42,409 nucleotides of DNA from Caballeronia calidae (GCF_900044055.2 NZ_FCOX02000058.1:1-42409), one strand, 5' to 3'; positions 28,040-36,991 are shown, counted from the stretch's first letter. The notes: generated by a model not told the origin, from the sequence alone. Made by a program: numbers and translations.

Positions 28040-29500
28040 ATGCGTCTGATCCAGAAAGCACTCACGTTCGATGACGTGCTCCTCGTGCCCGCCTTCTCCA
28101 GCGTTCTCCCGCGCGATACCAGCCTGAAATCACAGCTGACTCGCAACATTTCCCTGAACATGCCCCTCGTGTCCGCCGCCATGGACACGGTTACCGAAGG
28201 CCGGCTCGCCATCGCGATGGCGCAAATGGGCGGCATCGGCATCGTCCACAAGAATCTCACCGCCAAGGAGCAGGCCCGCGAAGTTGCGAAGGTAAAGCGC
28301 TTCGAGTCGGGCGTCGTGCGCGATCCGATCACGGTTCCGCCGCAAATGCGCGTGCGCGAAGTCATCGCGCTGACGCAGCAGCACGGCATTTCCGGCTTCC
28401 CGGTGGTCGAAGGCGCGCAACTGATCGGCATCGTCACCAACCGCGACCTGCGTTTCGAAGAGCGTCTCGATGAGCCGGTGCGCAACATCATGACGCCGCG
28501 CGAACGTCTCGTAACGGTCAAGGAAGGCACGTCGCTCGCCGAGGCGAAAGCGCTGATGCACAGCCATCGCCTGGAGCGCGTGCTGGTCGTCAACGACGCG
28601 TTCGAGTTGCGCGGCCTGATGACGGTGAAGGACATCACCAAGCAGACCGAAAACCCGGACGCCTGCAAGGACGAAGACGGCAAGCTGCGTGTGGGCGCGG
28701 CCGTCGGCGTCGGTGCGGACAATGAAGAGCGCGTCGAGCTGCTGGCGCAGGCGGGCGTCGACGTGATCGTCGTCGATACCGCGCACGGCCACAGCCAGGG
28801 CGTGCTCGAGCGCGTGCGCTGGGTCAAGCAGAACTATCCGCACGTGCAGGTCATCGGCGGCAATATCGCGACGGCGGCGGCGGCCAAGTCGCTCGTCGAG
28901 TACGGCGCGGATGCGGTGAAGGTCGGCATCGGTCCGGGCTCGATCTGCACGACGCGTATCGTCGCGGGCGTGGGCGTGCCGCAGATCACGGCCATCGCCA
29001 ACGTGTCCGAAGCGCTGCGCGGTACGGGCGTGCCGGTCATCGCGGACGGCGGCGTGCGCTTCTCGGGCGATGTCTCGAAGGCGCTGGCGGCGGGCGCGAA
29101 CGTCGTCATGATGGGCAGCATGCTCGCGGGCACCGAAGAGTCGCCGGGCGACGTGTTCCTGTATCAGGGCCGCCAGTACAAGTCGTATCGCGGCATGGGC
29201 TCGGTCGGCGCGATGAAGGACGGCGCGGCGGACCGCTACTTCCAGGACAACTCGGCGAACATCGACAAGCTCGTGCCGGAAGGCATCGAAGGCCGCGTCG
29301 CCTACAAGGGCTCGGTCAACGCGATCCTGTTCCAGATCGTCGGCGGCGTGCGCGCGAGCATGGGCTATTGCGGCTGCCGCACCATCGACGAGATGCACGA
29401 GAAGGCAGAATTCGTGCAGATCACGGCGGCCGGCATGCGCGAGTCGCACGTGCATGACGTGCAGATCACGAAGGAAGCGCCGAACTATCACGTCGACTAA
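28040..29500 (+). CDS. guaB: Inosine-5'-monophosphate dehydrogenase
   Basis: 486 residues. It oxidises IMP to XMP with NAD, the first committed step to GMP. The N-terminus is RLIQKALTFDDVLLVPAFSS. A pair of CBS domains is inserted at about residues 95-205 (GISGFPVVEGAQLIGIVTNR, VLVVNDAFELRGLMTVKDIT). The catalytic loop has Cys303 in GIGPGSICTTRIVAGVGVPQ, with the flap region YKSYRGMGSVGAMKDG downstream. AGGA precedes the ATG. It is linked to guaA with one extra gene between them. The last codon and stop lie in a 10-bp tandem repeat. Confidence 0.98.
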   Translation: MRLIQKALTFDDVLLVPAFSSVLPRDTSLKSQLTRNISLNMPLVSAAMDTVTEGRLAIAMAQMGGIGIVHKNLTAKEQAREVAKVKRFESGVVRDPITVPPQMRVREVIALTQQHGISGFPVVEGAQLIGIVTNRDLRFEERLDEPVRNIMTPRERLVTVKEGTSLAEAKALMHSHRLERVLVVNDAFELRGLMTVKDITKQTENPDACKDEDGKLRVGAAVGVGADNEERVELLAQAGVDVIVVDTAHGHSQGVLERVRWVKQNYPHVQVIGGNIATAAAAKSLVEYGADAVKVGIGPGSICTTRIVAGVGVPQITAIANVSEALRGTGVPVIADGGVRFSGDVSKALAAGANVVMMGSMLAGTEESPGDVFLYQGRQYKSYRGMGSVGAMKDGAADRYFQDNSANIDKLVPEGIEGRVAYKGSVNAILFQIVGGVRASMGYCGCRTIDEMHEKAEFVQITAAGMRESHVHDVQITKEAPNYHVD

Positions 29501-29519
29501 CGTCGATTAACGTCGACTC
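29490..29519 (+). repeat. Three tandem 10-bp repeats across the guaB stop
   Basis: ACGTCGACTA, ACGTCGATTA and ACGTCGACTC lie head to tail. The guaB stop TAA is at 29498-29500 inside the first junction. This is short and may be replication slippage. Confidence 0.75.
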
Positions 29520-29535
29520 ACCACGTGGATCGATC

Positions 29536-30363
29536 ATGAAACCGTTGCTGCGGGTCGTACTGGTCGTCAATGCCCTGATCTTCGTCGCGTTCGGCCTGCT
29601 GTTTCTCCTGACGCCGTGGGCGGGCTTGTACGGCGCGCTGCAACTGGATTCGATCCGCGTCCAGCCCGCGTTCGGCGGGCAGTTGCTCGGTCTCGCGCTC
29701 CTCGGTCTGGCGTGGCTCGCGTTTCATGCGGCAGTCGATGGCGCCTTGACGGCCCGCGCCGCACGCGTCTCGGGTCATGTCGAATGGCTCTCGGGCGTCG
29801 TGGTGCTGGTGTGGCTGCTCGGGCTGCATTCGCCCCAGGTCGACGGCTTCGGGCAGATCAGCGCGGCGGTGGTCGGCATCGTGCTGCTGGTGCTGGGTCT
29901 GGGCAGCGTGAGGCTGTCGTCGGCGGTGCGCCGGCAGGAGCGCGCGGCGCAGGCCGGCGCGGCATCGGCGCGACGTGCGGAGAAGAAGGCGGCGGAGAAG
30001 CGCGAGGACGTTCGCGCGGCCGCCACGGTCTCTCCGGCGCGCGTCGAGCCTGTCGATACCACGGTGCGGCCTTCCGCCCGTGCACCAGGGGCGACTGCCA
30101 TCGACCCGGTTTCGGGCCGCGCGATCGATTCGTCGGGGCGTCCGCTCGATGCTGCGTCGCCGGTTGCGTCCGCCGCCGTGCGCGCGCATCCGGACGGCGC
30201 CGTCGATCCCGTCACGGGCGGCACGCTCGACCCGCAGACGGGACGCGCGGTCGATCCGGTCACGGGCCGGCGCATCGAGCCCGTCATCAGCGGCGAGATC
30301 GATCCGGTGACGGGCAGGAGAGTGGATCGGCTCGCGCCCGATGCGGGCCGCGCACCACGTTGA
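29536..30363 (+). CDS. Uncharacterised membrane protein with a DPVTGR-repeat tail
   Basis: 275 residues; I do not recognise the family. The first 125 residues hold four likely membrane segments (LRVVLVVNALIFVAFGLLFL, LLGLALLGLAWLAFHA, WLSGVVVLVWLLGL, SAAVVGIVLLVLGLGSV). A charged Ala/Glu/Arg/Lys linker follows (residues about 130-165), then a hydrophilic tail. From about 185 the tail contains repeated units: IDPVSGRAID, VDPVTGGTLDPQTGRAVD, VDPVTGRRIEP and IDPVTGRRVDR. The ATG at 29536 has a weak GGAT upstream. The place between guaB and guaA suggests co-transcription, but no role in purine synthesis can be inferred. Similar DPxTGxx strings occur in unrelated proteins, so the repeat alone gives no function. 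Confidence 0.8.
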   Translation: MKPLLRVVLVVNALIFVAFGLLFLLTPWAGLYGALQLDSIRVQPAFGGQLLGLALLGLAWLAFHAAVDGALTARAARVSGHVEWLSGVVVLVWLLGLHSPQVDGFGQISAAVVGIVLLVLGLGSVRLSSAVRRQERAAQAGAASARRAEKKAAEKREDVRAAATVSPARVEPVDTTVRPSARAPGATAIDPVSGRAIDSSGRPLDAASPVASAAVRAHPDGAVDPVTGGTLDPQTGRAVDPVTGRRIEPVISGEIDPVTGRRVDRLAPDAGRAPR

Positions 30364-30423
30364 GGGCGCGCAGCGCATGCCGCAAGCCACGCAATCCCGG
30401 CAGCAAGAACACGCAAGACAACC

Positions 30424-30447
30424 ACGGTCGGCCTTCGCGCCGGCCGT
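30424..30447 (+). terminator. Hairpin before guaA, possible weak terminator
   Basis: ACGGTCGGC (30424-30432), loop CTTCGC, then GCCGGCCGT (30439-30447): nine pairs including one G-U. It is followed by CGATTTATAT, not a true T-tract. It may end or slow transcripts from the preceding gene. Confidence 0.35.
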
Positions 30448-30529
30448 CGATTTATATGCAGGCGGGCCGCGTGACATCGCGGCCGGCATCACAAGACACT
30501 ATTCGTTCACTTAGCCTTTGGCCGCAGCC

Positions 30530-32113
30530 ATGCACGACAAAATCCTGATTCTCGATTTCGGCTCCCAAGTCACCCAGCTGATCGCCCGTCGCATCCGCGA
30601 GTCGCACGTTTATTCGGAGATCCATCCGTACGACGTCGATGAGACCTTCATCCGCGAATTCGCGCCGAAGGGCATCATCCTGTCGGGCGGGCCGAGCTCG
30701 GTCACCGAGGCGAAGTCGCCGCGCGCGCCGCAGATCGTGTTCGATCTCGGCGTGCCGGTGCTCGGCATCTGCTACGGCATGCAGACCATGGCCGATCAGC
30801 TCGGCGGCAAGGTCGAACTCGGCAACGTGCGTGAATTCGGCTATGCGGAAGTTCAGGCGCTGAACCACACGGGCTTTCTCGAAGGCATCGAGGATTTCAA
30901 GAGCGGCCAGGACGAGTCGATGCTCAAGGTGTGGATGAGCCACGGCGACAAGGTGGTCGACCTGCCGGCGGGTTTCAGGCTGATGGCGTCGACGCCTTCG
31001 TGCCCGATCGCCGCGATGGCCGACGACGACCGCCGCTTCTATGGCTTGCAATGGCATCCGGAAGTCACGCACACGGTGCAGGGCAAAGCGATGCTCGACC
31101 GCTTCGTGCTGGAGCTGTGCGGCGCGAACGCCGACTGGGAAATGGGCCATTACATCGACGAGGCGGTGGAGAAGATCCGCGCGCAGGTCGGCAGCGAGCA
31201 CGTCATTCTCGGTCTGTCGGGCGGCGTGGATTCGTCGGTGGCGGCGGCGCTGCTGCATCGCGCGATCGGCGATCAGCTGACCTGCGTGTTCGTCGATCAC
31301 GGCCTCTTGCGTCAGAACGAGGCGGAGCAGGTGATGTCCACATTCGCGGACCATCTGGGCGTGAAGGTGATTCACGTCGATGCGAGCGAGGAATTCCTGC
31401 AGAAGCTTGCAGGCGTGACCGATCCCGAGGCGAAGCGCAAGATCATCGGCGCGGAGTTCGTCGAGGTGTTCCACAAGGAATCGGACAAGCTCACCGATGC
31501 GAAGTGGCTCGCTCAGGGCACGATCTATCCGGACGTGATCGAATCGGCGGGCAAGGGCAAGAAGGGCGCGCACACGATCAAGAGCCACCACAACGTGGGC
31601 GGTTTGCCCGAGACGCTGAACCTGAAGCTGCTCGAGCCGCTGCGCGAGCTTTTCAAGGACGAAGTGCGCGAACTCGGCGTGAAGCTCGGTTTGCCGCACG
31701 CGATGGTGTATCGCCATCCGTTCCCTGGGCCGGGCCTCGGCGTGCGGATTCTCGGCGAAGTGAAGCGCGAGTTCGCGGATCTCTTGCGCCGTGCGGACGC
31801 GATTTTCATCGAGACGCTGCGCAACACGATCGATAAGGAAACGGGCAAGTCGTGGTACGACCTGACGAGCCAGGCGTTCGCGGTGTTCCTGCCGGTGAAG
31901 AGCGTCGGCGTGATGGGCGATGGGCGCACGTATGAGTACGTCGTCGCGCTTCGTGCGGTGCAGACGCTCGACTTCATGACCGCGCATTGGGCGCATCTGC
32001 CGCATGAGCTGCTCGGGCACGTGAGCAACCGCATCATCAATGAAGTGCGCGGGATCAATCGGGTGGTGTATGACATCTCCGGGAAGCCGCCAGCGACGAT
32101 CGAGTGGGAGTGA
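30530..32113 (+). CDS. guaA: GMP synthase (glutamine-hydrolysing)
   Basis: 527 residues. It aminates XMP to GMP using glutamine. The N-terminal class I amidotransferase starts MHDKILILDFGSQVTQLIAR, has its nucleophile Cys in VLGICYGMQTMADQLGG and the His/Glu in LQWHPEVTHT. The ATP-pyrophosphatase domain has the P-loop LGLSGGVDSSVAAALLHR. The C-terminal dimerisation domain includes YRHPFPGPGLGVRILGEVKR and ends GKPPATIEWE. The ATG at 30530 is preferred over a TTG 12 bases upstream because MHDKILIL is the usual Burkholderia start. Confidence 0.98.
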   Translation: MHDKILILDFGSQVTQLIARRIRESHVYSEIHPYDVDETFIREFAPKGIILSGGPSSVTEAKSPRAPQIVFDLGVPVLGICYGMQTMADQLGGKVELGNVREFGYAEVQALNHTGFLEGIEDFKSGQDESMLKVWMSHGDKVVDLPAGFRLMASTPSCPIAAMADDDRRFYGLQWHPEVTHTVQGKAMLDRFVLELCGANADWEMGHYIDEAVEKIRAQVGSEHVILGLSGGVDSSVAAALLHRAIGDQLTCVFVDHGLLRQNEAEQVMSTFADHLGVKVIHVDASEEFLQKLAGVTDPEAKRKIIGAEFVEVFHKESDKLTDAKWLAQGTIYPDVIESAGKGKKGAHTIKSHHNVGGLPETLNLKLLEPLRELFKDEVRELGVKLGLPHAMVYRHPFPGPGLGVRILGEVKREFADLLRRADAIFIETLRNTIDKETGKSWYDLTSQAFAVFLPVKSVGVMGDGRTYEYVVALRAVQTLDFMTAHWAHLPHELLGHVSNRIINEVRGINRVVYDISGKPPATIEWE

Positions 32114-32124
32114 GGCGCCTCACT
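32109..32124. repeat. 16-bp perfect palindrome over the guaA stop
   Basis: AGTGAGGCGCCTCACT, with the guaA stop TGA at 32111-32113 inside it. As RNA it could fold into a 6-bp stem with a GCGC loop. No T-tract follows. Confidence 0.6.
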
Positions 32125-32148
32125 TCGCGTTGACGGCGAGTCGGGCGC

Positions 32149-32724
32149 ATGAGTGACGCCGCGCCCGATCGCGAGCGGAGCGAGCGCATCACCGACTCCC
32201 TCTTCTTCGCGCTTTATCCCGACGACCGCGCTGCCGCTCGCATCGCCGAACTGGCGTCGCGCTTGCGCATCGAGCACAAGCTGAAGGCGAGGGCGATTCC
32301 ATCGGATCGCCTTCACGTCACCTTGCATTACCTCGGCGCCTTCGCGGGCGTTCCCGCCGATGTGCTCGCGCGGGCGCGCGCCGCGGCATCGCAGATCGCA
32401 TTGCCGCCGGTCTCAGTGACTCTCGACCGCATCGAAAGCTTCTCGGGCCGTCGCGCGAAGCGTCCGCTGGTTCTTTCGGGCGACGTCAACGAGCCACTCG
32501 ACGCACTCGAACAAACCCTCGGCGCCGCGCTCGATAGCGCCGGCGTTTCAACGAAACGCCATCCCCGCTTCACGCCTCACGTGACCTTGCTCTACGACGA
32601 GCATCGCGTCCGGAGCCAGCCCGTCGTACCCATCGCATGGACCGCGCACGAATTCGCGCTGGTCCGCAGCTTCCTCGGCAAATCGCAACACGAAGTGCTC
32701 GCGCGCTGGCCGCTCGCATCGTGA
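32149..32724 (+). CDS. thpR: RNA 2',3'-cyclic phosphodiesterase (2'-5' RNA ligase family)
   Basis: 191 residues of the 2H phosphoesterase superfamily. The two catalytic HxT motifs are DRLHVTLHYLG and RFTPHVTLLYD, spaced as in ThpR/LigT. The N-terminal strand is SLFFALYPDDRAAARIAELA and the C-terminal block is IAWTAHEFALVRSFLG. Family members open 2',3'-cyclic phosphates and can reversibly ligate 2'-5' tRNA halves in vitro; the physiological role is unclear. It lies 35 bases after guaA. Confidence 0.92.
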   Translation: MSDAAPDRERSERITDSLFFALYPDDRAAARIAELASRLRIEHKLKARAIPSDRLHVTLHYLGAFAGVPADVLARARAAASQIALPPVSVTLDRIESFSGRRAKRPLVLSGDVNEPLDALEQTLGAALDSAGVSTKRHPRFTPHVTLLYDEHRVRSQPVVPIAWTAHEFALVRSFLGKSQHEVLARWPLAS

Positions 32725-32766
32725 ATTCAGAAAAGCCAACGGCGGAAAGGGTTTCGAAGATTTTTG

Positions 32767-32776
32767 TAACGCGTTA
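32767..32776. promoter_or_regulatory. Palindrome upstream of the ddp operon, possible operator
   Basis: TAACGCGTTA, a perfect 10-bp palindrome inside an A/T-rich patch 38 bases before the ddpX start. A weak TTGTAA (32764-32769) / TATCGA (32786-32791) promoter pair overlaps it. This is the only site-like element in the short gap before the operon. Confidence 0.3.
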
Positions 32777-32813
32777 AGGTTCGTTTATCGAAATCAGAGC
32801 CGCGCGCGTTCCC

Positions 32814-33377
32814 ATGACTCGATCCCGCCTGCTGCACATCACGCCCGAAACCCACGACGTCCAGATCGATCTCGTCTACGCGACCGATCGCAACTTCACC
32901 GGCAAGCCAATCTACAAAGCCCAGCACTGCCTTTTGCTGGAGCCCGCCGAAGCCGCGTTACGAAAAGCCGTCGACATCGCGCGCAGCATCGGCATGACGC
33001 TCAAAATCTTCGACGCCTACCGCCCGCCGCAAGCGCAAAAAGTGCTGTGGGACTTTCTGCCCGATCCCAACTTCATCGCCGAACTGGGGCGCGGTTCGAA
33101 CCATAGCCGCGGCACGGCAGTCGATCTCACGCTCGTCGATCGCGAAGGCAACGAGCTCGACATGGGCACCGGTTTCGACGCGATGGTCGTCGAATCCGAG
33201 CATTTTCACGCCGGCCTGCCGGAGCAGGTGCAGCGCAATCGCACGCTGTTGCTCGGCGTCATGCACGGCGCGGGCTTCACGCACATCAAAAGCGAGTGGT
33301 GGCATTACGAATTGCCGGGCTCGCGCGAACTTGCCTTGATCGACAACGAAGAAAGCGGCCCGCTGCGGCTCATGTAA
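32814..33377 (+). CDS. ddpX: D-alanyl-D-alanine dipeptidase (VanX/DdpX family)
   Basis: 187 residues, a zinc D,D-dipeptidase of family M15D that splits D-Ala-D-Ala. The zinc motif SxHxxGxAxD is present as GSNHSRGTAVDLTLVD, and the catalytic Glu plus third ligand as IKSEWWHYELPG. The conserved Arg region is KIFDAYRPPQAQKVLWDF. No signal peptide is visible, so it is probably cytoplasmic, as in E. coli DdpX. It stands first in a six-gene operon with a peptide ABC importer, suggesting that imported D-Ala-D-Ala is broken down as a carbon or nitrogen source. No clear Shine-Dalgarno is seen. Confidence 0.93.
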   Translation: MTRSRLLHITPETHDVQIDLVYATDRNFTGKPIYKAQHCLLLEPAEAALRKAVDIARSIGMTLKIFDAYRPPQAQKVLWDFLPDPNFIAELGRGSNHSRGTAVDLTLVDREGNELDMGTGFDAMVVESEHFHAGLPEQVQRNRTLLLGVMHGAGFTHIKSEWWHYELPGSRELALIDNEESGPLRLM

Positions 33378-33402
33378 TCCGATATCCACAGGACGACATC
33401 AC

Positions 33403-34995
33403 ATGAAAAAGGCATTGGCAGCGGTCATGCTTGCATCGGCGCTGACGGCATTCGCAGGCTTGCCGGGCGCGCAGGCGGCCACGCCGAAGGACATGTTCGT
33501 CATGGCGACCCTGCTCGATGAATTCACGTCGCTCGATCCCGGCGAGATCTACGAGCTCGTACCGGAGGAATACGTCGCGAATACCTATGACCGTCTGGTG
33601 CGCGTCGACCTGAAAGATCCCTCGAAATTCAATGGCGATGTGGCCGAGTCCTGGACCGTGAGTCAGGACGGCCTCACGGTCACGTTCAAGATCCGCCCGG
33701 GTCTCAAGTTCCACTCGGGCAATCCGCTCACGGCCGACGACGTCGCCTGGTCGATCCAGCGCACCGCGCTGCTCGACAAGGGCGCCGCGGCGGTGCTCGC
33801 GGGCATCGGGCTCACGAAGGCCAACGCGACGCAGAACGTGAAGAAAATCGACGACGCCACCGTTTCCGTCACGACCGATCGTCGCTACGCGCCCACGTTC
33901 GTGCTGAACGTGCTCGGCGCGTGGCCGGCGTCGGTGGTGGATCGCAAGCTGGTCGAATCGCATGCGAAGGGGAATGACTACGGCAACGAGTGGCTCAAGA
34001 CCAACGAAGCCGGCTCGGGCGCCTACAAGCTCGTCAAGTGGACCGCGAACGACAGCATCGTGCTGCAGCGCTTCGAAGGCTATCGCATTCCGCTCGCGAT
34101 GAAGCGCGTCGTGCTGCGTCACGTGACCGAAGCGGCGAGCCAGCGCCTGATGATCCAGAACGGCGATATCGACGTCGCGCGCGATCTCTCTCCCGACGAC
34201 CTCGACACGCTCTCGAAGAACGGCGTCATCAAGGCGACGGCCATCCCGCAGGCGACGCTCATGTATCTCGGCCTCAACAACAAGAACCCGAATCTCGCGA
34301 AGCCGGAAGTCTGGGAAGCGATGAAGTGGCTGATCGACTATCAGGGCATTCGGAAGAACGTGATCCGCACGACCTACAAGGTCCATGAAACCTTCCTGCC
34401 CGAAGGCTTTCTCGGCGCGCTGAACGAAAACCCGTATCACCAGGATGTCGCGAAGGCGAAGGCGCTGCTTGCGAAGGCCGGACTGGCGAACGGCTTCACC
34501 GTGAAGATGGACGTGCGCAACGATTACCCGTACAGCGAAATCGCGCAGGCGGTGCAGGCGAATCTCGCGCTCGCCAACATCAAGGTGCAGCTCATGCCGA
34601 GCGACAACAAGCAGACGCTCGGCCGCTATCGTGCGCGGGCGCACGACATTTACATCGGCGAATGGTCGGCGGACTACATCGATCCGCATAGCAACGCGCA
34701 GGGCTTCGTGTGGAATCCCGATAACTCGGATGCATCGAGCTACAAGATGCTCGCGTGGCGCAACGCATGGGACATTCCGCAACTGACGAAGGAAACCGAC
34801 GCCGCGCTCGCCGAAAGCGATACGAAAAAGCGCGCGCAGCTGTACGAGAAGATGCAGCGCGAAGTGCTCGCGAAATCGCCGTTCGTCATCATGTTCCAGA
34901 AGGTGTCGCAGGTGGCGGCGCGTCCGGGCGTGACCGGCCTCGAAGTCGGGCCGATCAACGATCTCGTGTCGTACCGCAACATCAAGAAGCAGTGA
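33403..34995 (+). CDS. ddpA: Peptide ABC transporter, periplasmic substrate-binding protein (family 5)
   Basis: 530 residues. A signal peptide (MKKALAAVMLASALTAFAGL, ending GAQAATP) is followed by an SBP family 5 (DppA/OppA-type) protein. Typical blocks are NTYDRLVRVD, VAESWTVSQDGLTVTFKIRP, GLKFHSGNPLTADDVAWSIQ and KLVKWTANDSIVLQRFEGYR. It binds peptides or similar ligands in the periplasm and hands them to DdpBC. AGGA lies upstream of the ATG. Specificity for D-Ala-D-Ala is inferred only from the neighbouring dipeptidase and the E. coli-like gene order. The stop overlaps the start of the next gene (GTGA). Confidence 0.92.
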   Translation: MKKALAAVMLASALTAFAGLPGAQAATPKDMFVMATLLDEFTSLDPGEIYELVPEEYVANTYDRLVRVDLKDPSKFNGDVAESWTVSQDGLTVTFKIRPGLKFHSGNPLTADDVAWSIQRTALLDKGAAAVLAGIGLTKANATQNVKKIDDATVSVTTDRRYAPTFVLNVLGAWPASVVDRKLVESHAKGNDYGNEWLKTNEAGSGAYKLVKWTANDSIVLQRFEGYRIPLAMKRVVLRHVTEAASQRLMIQNGDIDVARDLSPDDLDTLSKNGVIKATAIPQATLMYLGLNNKNPNLAKPEVWEAMKWLIDYQGIRKNVIRTTYKVHETFLPEGFLGALNENPYHQDVAKAKALLAKAGLANGFTVKMDVRNDYPYSEIAQAVQANLALANIKVQLMPSDNKQTLGRYRARAHDIYIGEWSADYIDPHSNAQGFVWNPDNSDASSYKMLAWRNAWDIPQLTKETDAALAESDTKKRAQLYEKMQREVLAKSPFVIMFQKVSQVAARPGVTGLEVGPINDLVSYRNIKKQ

Positions 34996-36059
34996 GCACG
35001 GTTCCGCTCATCGACCGCATGCGGGCCGCGAGTGCGCGGCGCGGCGGCGTGCGCATCGCGCTGGCATTGCTACGCTGGATCGCGATGCTCGCCATCACGT
35101 TCACGGGTCTGCTCGCGATCACGTTTTTCATCGGCCGAAAGATTCCGATCGATCCGGTGCTCGCGATTCTCGGCGACCGCGCATCCGCGACCGCTTATGC
35201 GGCCGCGCGATTGCGGCTCGGGCTCGACAAGCCGCTCATCGATCAATTCCTGATCTACGCGCGCGACGTGCTGCACGGCAATCTCGGCATGTCGTTGCTG
35301 ACGGCGAATCCCGTCATCGACGATATCAGACGCGTCTTTCCGGCGACGCTCGAACTCGCGACGCTCTCCACCGTTATCGGCGTGGCGATCGGCGTGCCGC
35401 TCGGCGTCGCGGCGGCGGTGAAGCACAACCGCATCGTCGATCACATCGCGCGGGTGATCGGCCTCGCGGGCAGTTCGGTGCCCGTGTTCTGGCTCGCGCT
35501 GATGGGCCTGTTGCTCTTCTACGCGCGGCTGCACTGGGTGTCCGGGCCAGGGCGCATCGATCCGCTTTACGACGGCATGGTCGATACGCGCACGGGCAGC
35601 CTGCTGATCGATTCGCTGATTGCGGGCGAATGGGACGTCTTCAGGAACGCGTTCTCGCATATCGCGCTGCCGGCGAGTGTGCTCGCGTTTTATTCGATCG
35701 CGTATCTGTCGCGCATGACGCGCTCGTTCATGCTGGAGCAACTGAGCCAGGAATACGTGACGACAGCGCGCGCCAAGGGGCTGCCCGAGCGGCGCGTGAT
35801 CTGGCGTCATGCGTTCGGCAATATCGCGGTGCCGCTTCTCACGGTGATCGCGCTCGCGTACAGCTATCTGCTCGAAGGTTCGGTGCTGACGGAGATCGTG
35901 TTCGCGTGGCCGGGCATCGGCTCGTATCTGACGGGCGCGTTGCTCAACGCCGACATGAACGCCGTGCTCGGCAGCACGCTCGTGATCGGCGCGACGTTCA
36001 TCGCGCTGAACCTCTTGACCGATGCGCTCTATCGCGTGTTCGATCCGCGGTCGCGCTGA
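34992..36059 (+). CDS. ddpB: Peptide ABC transporter permease, DppB type
   Basis: 355 residues from GTG at 34992, which overlaps the ddpA stop by 4 bases. About six membrane segments are seen, the first being LALLRWIAMLAITFTGLLAI. The periplasmic loop characteristic of DppB-type permeases follows. The cytoplasmic EAA loop is SQEYVTTARAKGLPERRVIW, and the conserved VLTEIVFAWPGIGSYLTGAL lies near the end. It pairs with DdpC to form the channel. The open frame starting at 34755 inside ddpA is discarded. Confidence 0.92.
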   Translation: MSTVPLIDRMRAASARRGGVRIALALLRWIAMLAITFTGLLAITFFIGRKIPIDPVLAILGDRASATAYAAARLRLGLDKPLIDQFLIYARDVLHGNLGMSLLTANPVIDDIRRVFPATLELATLSTVIGVAIGVPLGVAAAVKHNRIVDHIARVIGLAGSSVPVFWLALMGLLLFYARLHWVSGPGRIDPLYDGMVDTRTGSLLIDSLIAGEWDVFRNAFSHIALPASVLAFYSIAYLSRMTRSFMLEQLSQEYVTTARAKGLPERRVIWRHAFGNIAVPLLTVIALAYSYLLEGSVLTEIVFAWPGIGSYLTGALLNADMNAVLGSTLVIGATFIALNLLTDALYRVFDPRSR

Positions 36060-36060
36060 C

Positions 36061-36990
36061 ATGGAGGACTTTGCGCAGATGAACCCTCCGCGAACGGGCT
36101 TGCGCGCCTGGCTTCTGACGGATACCCCCGCGTCGCCGTGTCAGGCCGCGCTCGGGCGCGCGTATCGGCGCTGGCGGCGGTTCGCGTCGAATCCGTTGAG
36201 CATGTTCGGGCTGGCCATTCTCGTCTTGCTCGTCGTGGTCGCGGCGGTCGGGCCGATGCTCGTTACGCAGGATCCCTTGCAGCAGGTGCTCGCCGAGCGC
36301 CTCACGCCGCCGAACGCGGCGCACTGGTTCGGCACCGATCAGCTCGGCCGCGATATCCTTTCGCGGCTCGTGCACGGCTCGCGTCTCACGCTCGCGATCG
36401 CGATGCTCGTCGTCGTGCTCGTCGTGCCGGTCGGCCTTCTGATCGGCACGGTGGCGGGTTATTGCGGCGGCATCGTCGATACGGTGCTGATGCGTCTCAC
36501 CGATGTCGCGCTCGCGTTCCCGAAGATCGTGCTCGCGCTCGCGTTCGCCGCCGCGCTCGGGCCGGGCGTGCTCAATGCGGTGATCGCACTGTCGATCACC
36601 GCGTGGCCGCCGTATGCGCGTCTCGCGCGCGCGGAATCGCTGCGGCTCGCGCAGGCCGATTACATTCACGCGGCGCGTCTGCAAGGCGCGTCGTCGTTGC
36701 GTATTCTGCTGCGCTATATCGTGCCGCTGTGCTCGTCGTCGGTGATCGTGCGCGCAACGCTCGACATGGCGGGCATCATTCTCGCCGTCGCGGGGCTCGG
36801 CTTCCTCGGGCTGGGCGCGCAGCCGCCGAGCCCGGAATGGGGCTACATGGTCGCGGCGGGCCGCAACGTGCTGCTCGACGCGTGGTGGGTCGCGACGATT
36901 CCCGGCCTCGCCATCCTCGCGGTGAGCCTCGCTTTCAACCTGCTCGGCGACGGTCTGCGCGACGTCTTCGACCCGCGTCATGGAGGCTGA
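36061..36990 (+). CDS. ddpC: Peptide ABC transporter permease, DppC type
   Basis: 309 residues. Family features include FASNPLSMFGLAILVLLVVV as first membrane segment, HWFGTDQLGRDILSRLVHGS, the EAA loop QADYIHAARLQGASSLRILL and GLGFLGLGAQPPSPEWGYMV. The ATG at 36061 is one base after the ddpB stop. An in-frame ATG at 36079 has GGAGGA about 10 bases upstream and could be the true start (303 residues). It forms the heterodimeric channel with DdpB. Confidence 0.92.
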   Translation: MEDFAQMNPPRTGLRAWLLTDTPASPCQAALGRAYRRWRRFASNPLSMFGLAILVLLVVVAAVGPMLVTQDPLQQVLAERLTPPNAAHWFGTDQLGRDILSRLVHGSRLTLAIAMLVVVLVVPVGLLIGTVAGYCGGIVDTVLMRLTDVALAFPKIVLALAFAAALGPGVLNAVIALSITAWPPYARLARAESLRLAQADYIHAARLQGASSLRILLRYIVPLCSSSVIVRATLDMAGIILAVAGLGFLGLGAQPPSPEWGYMVAAGRNVLLDAWWVATIPGLAILAVSLAFNLLGDGLRDVFDPRHGG

Positions 36991-36991
36991 C

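Noticed and set aside
26845..28827. A 660-residue fusion of the DMT transporter with an N-terminal domain
   Set aside because: The extra 5' part is antisense to guaB and has no domain; the transporter has its own start and ribosome binding site at 27825.
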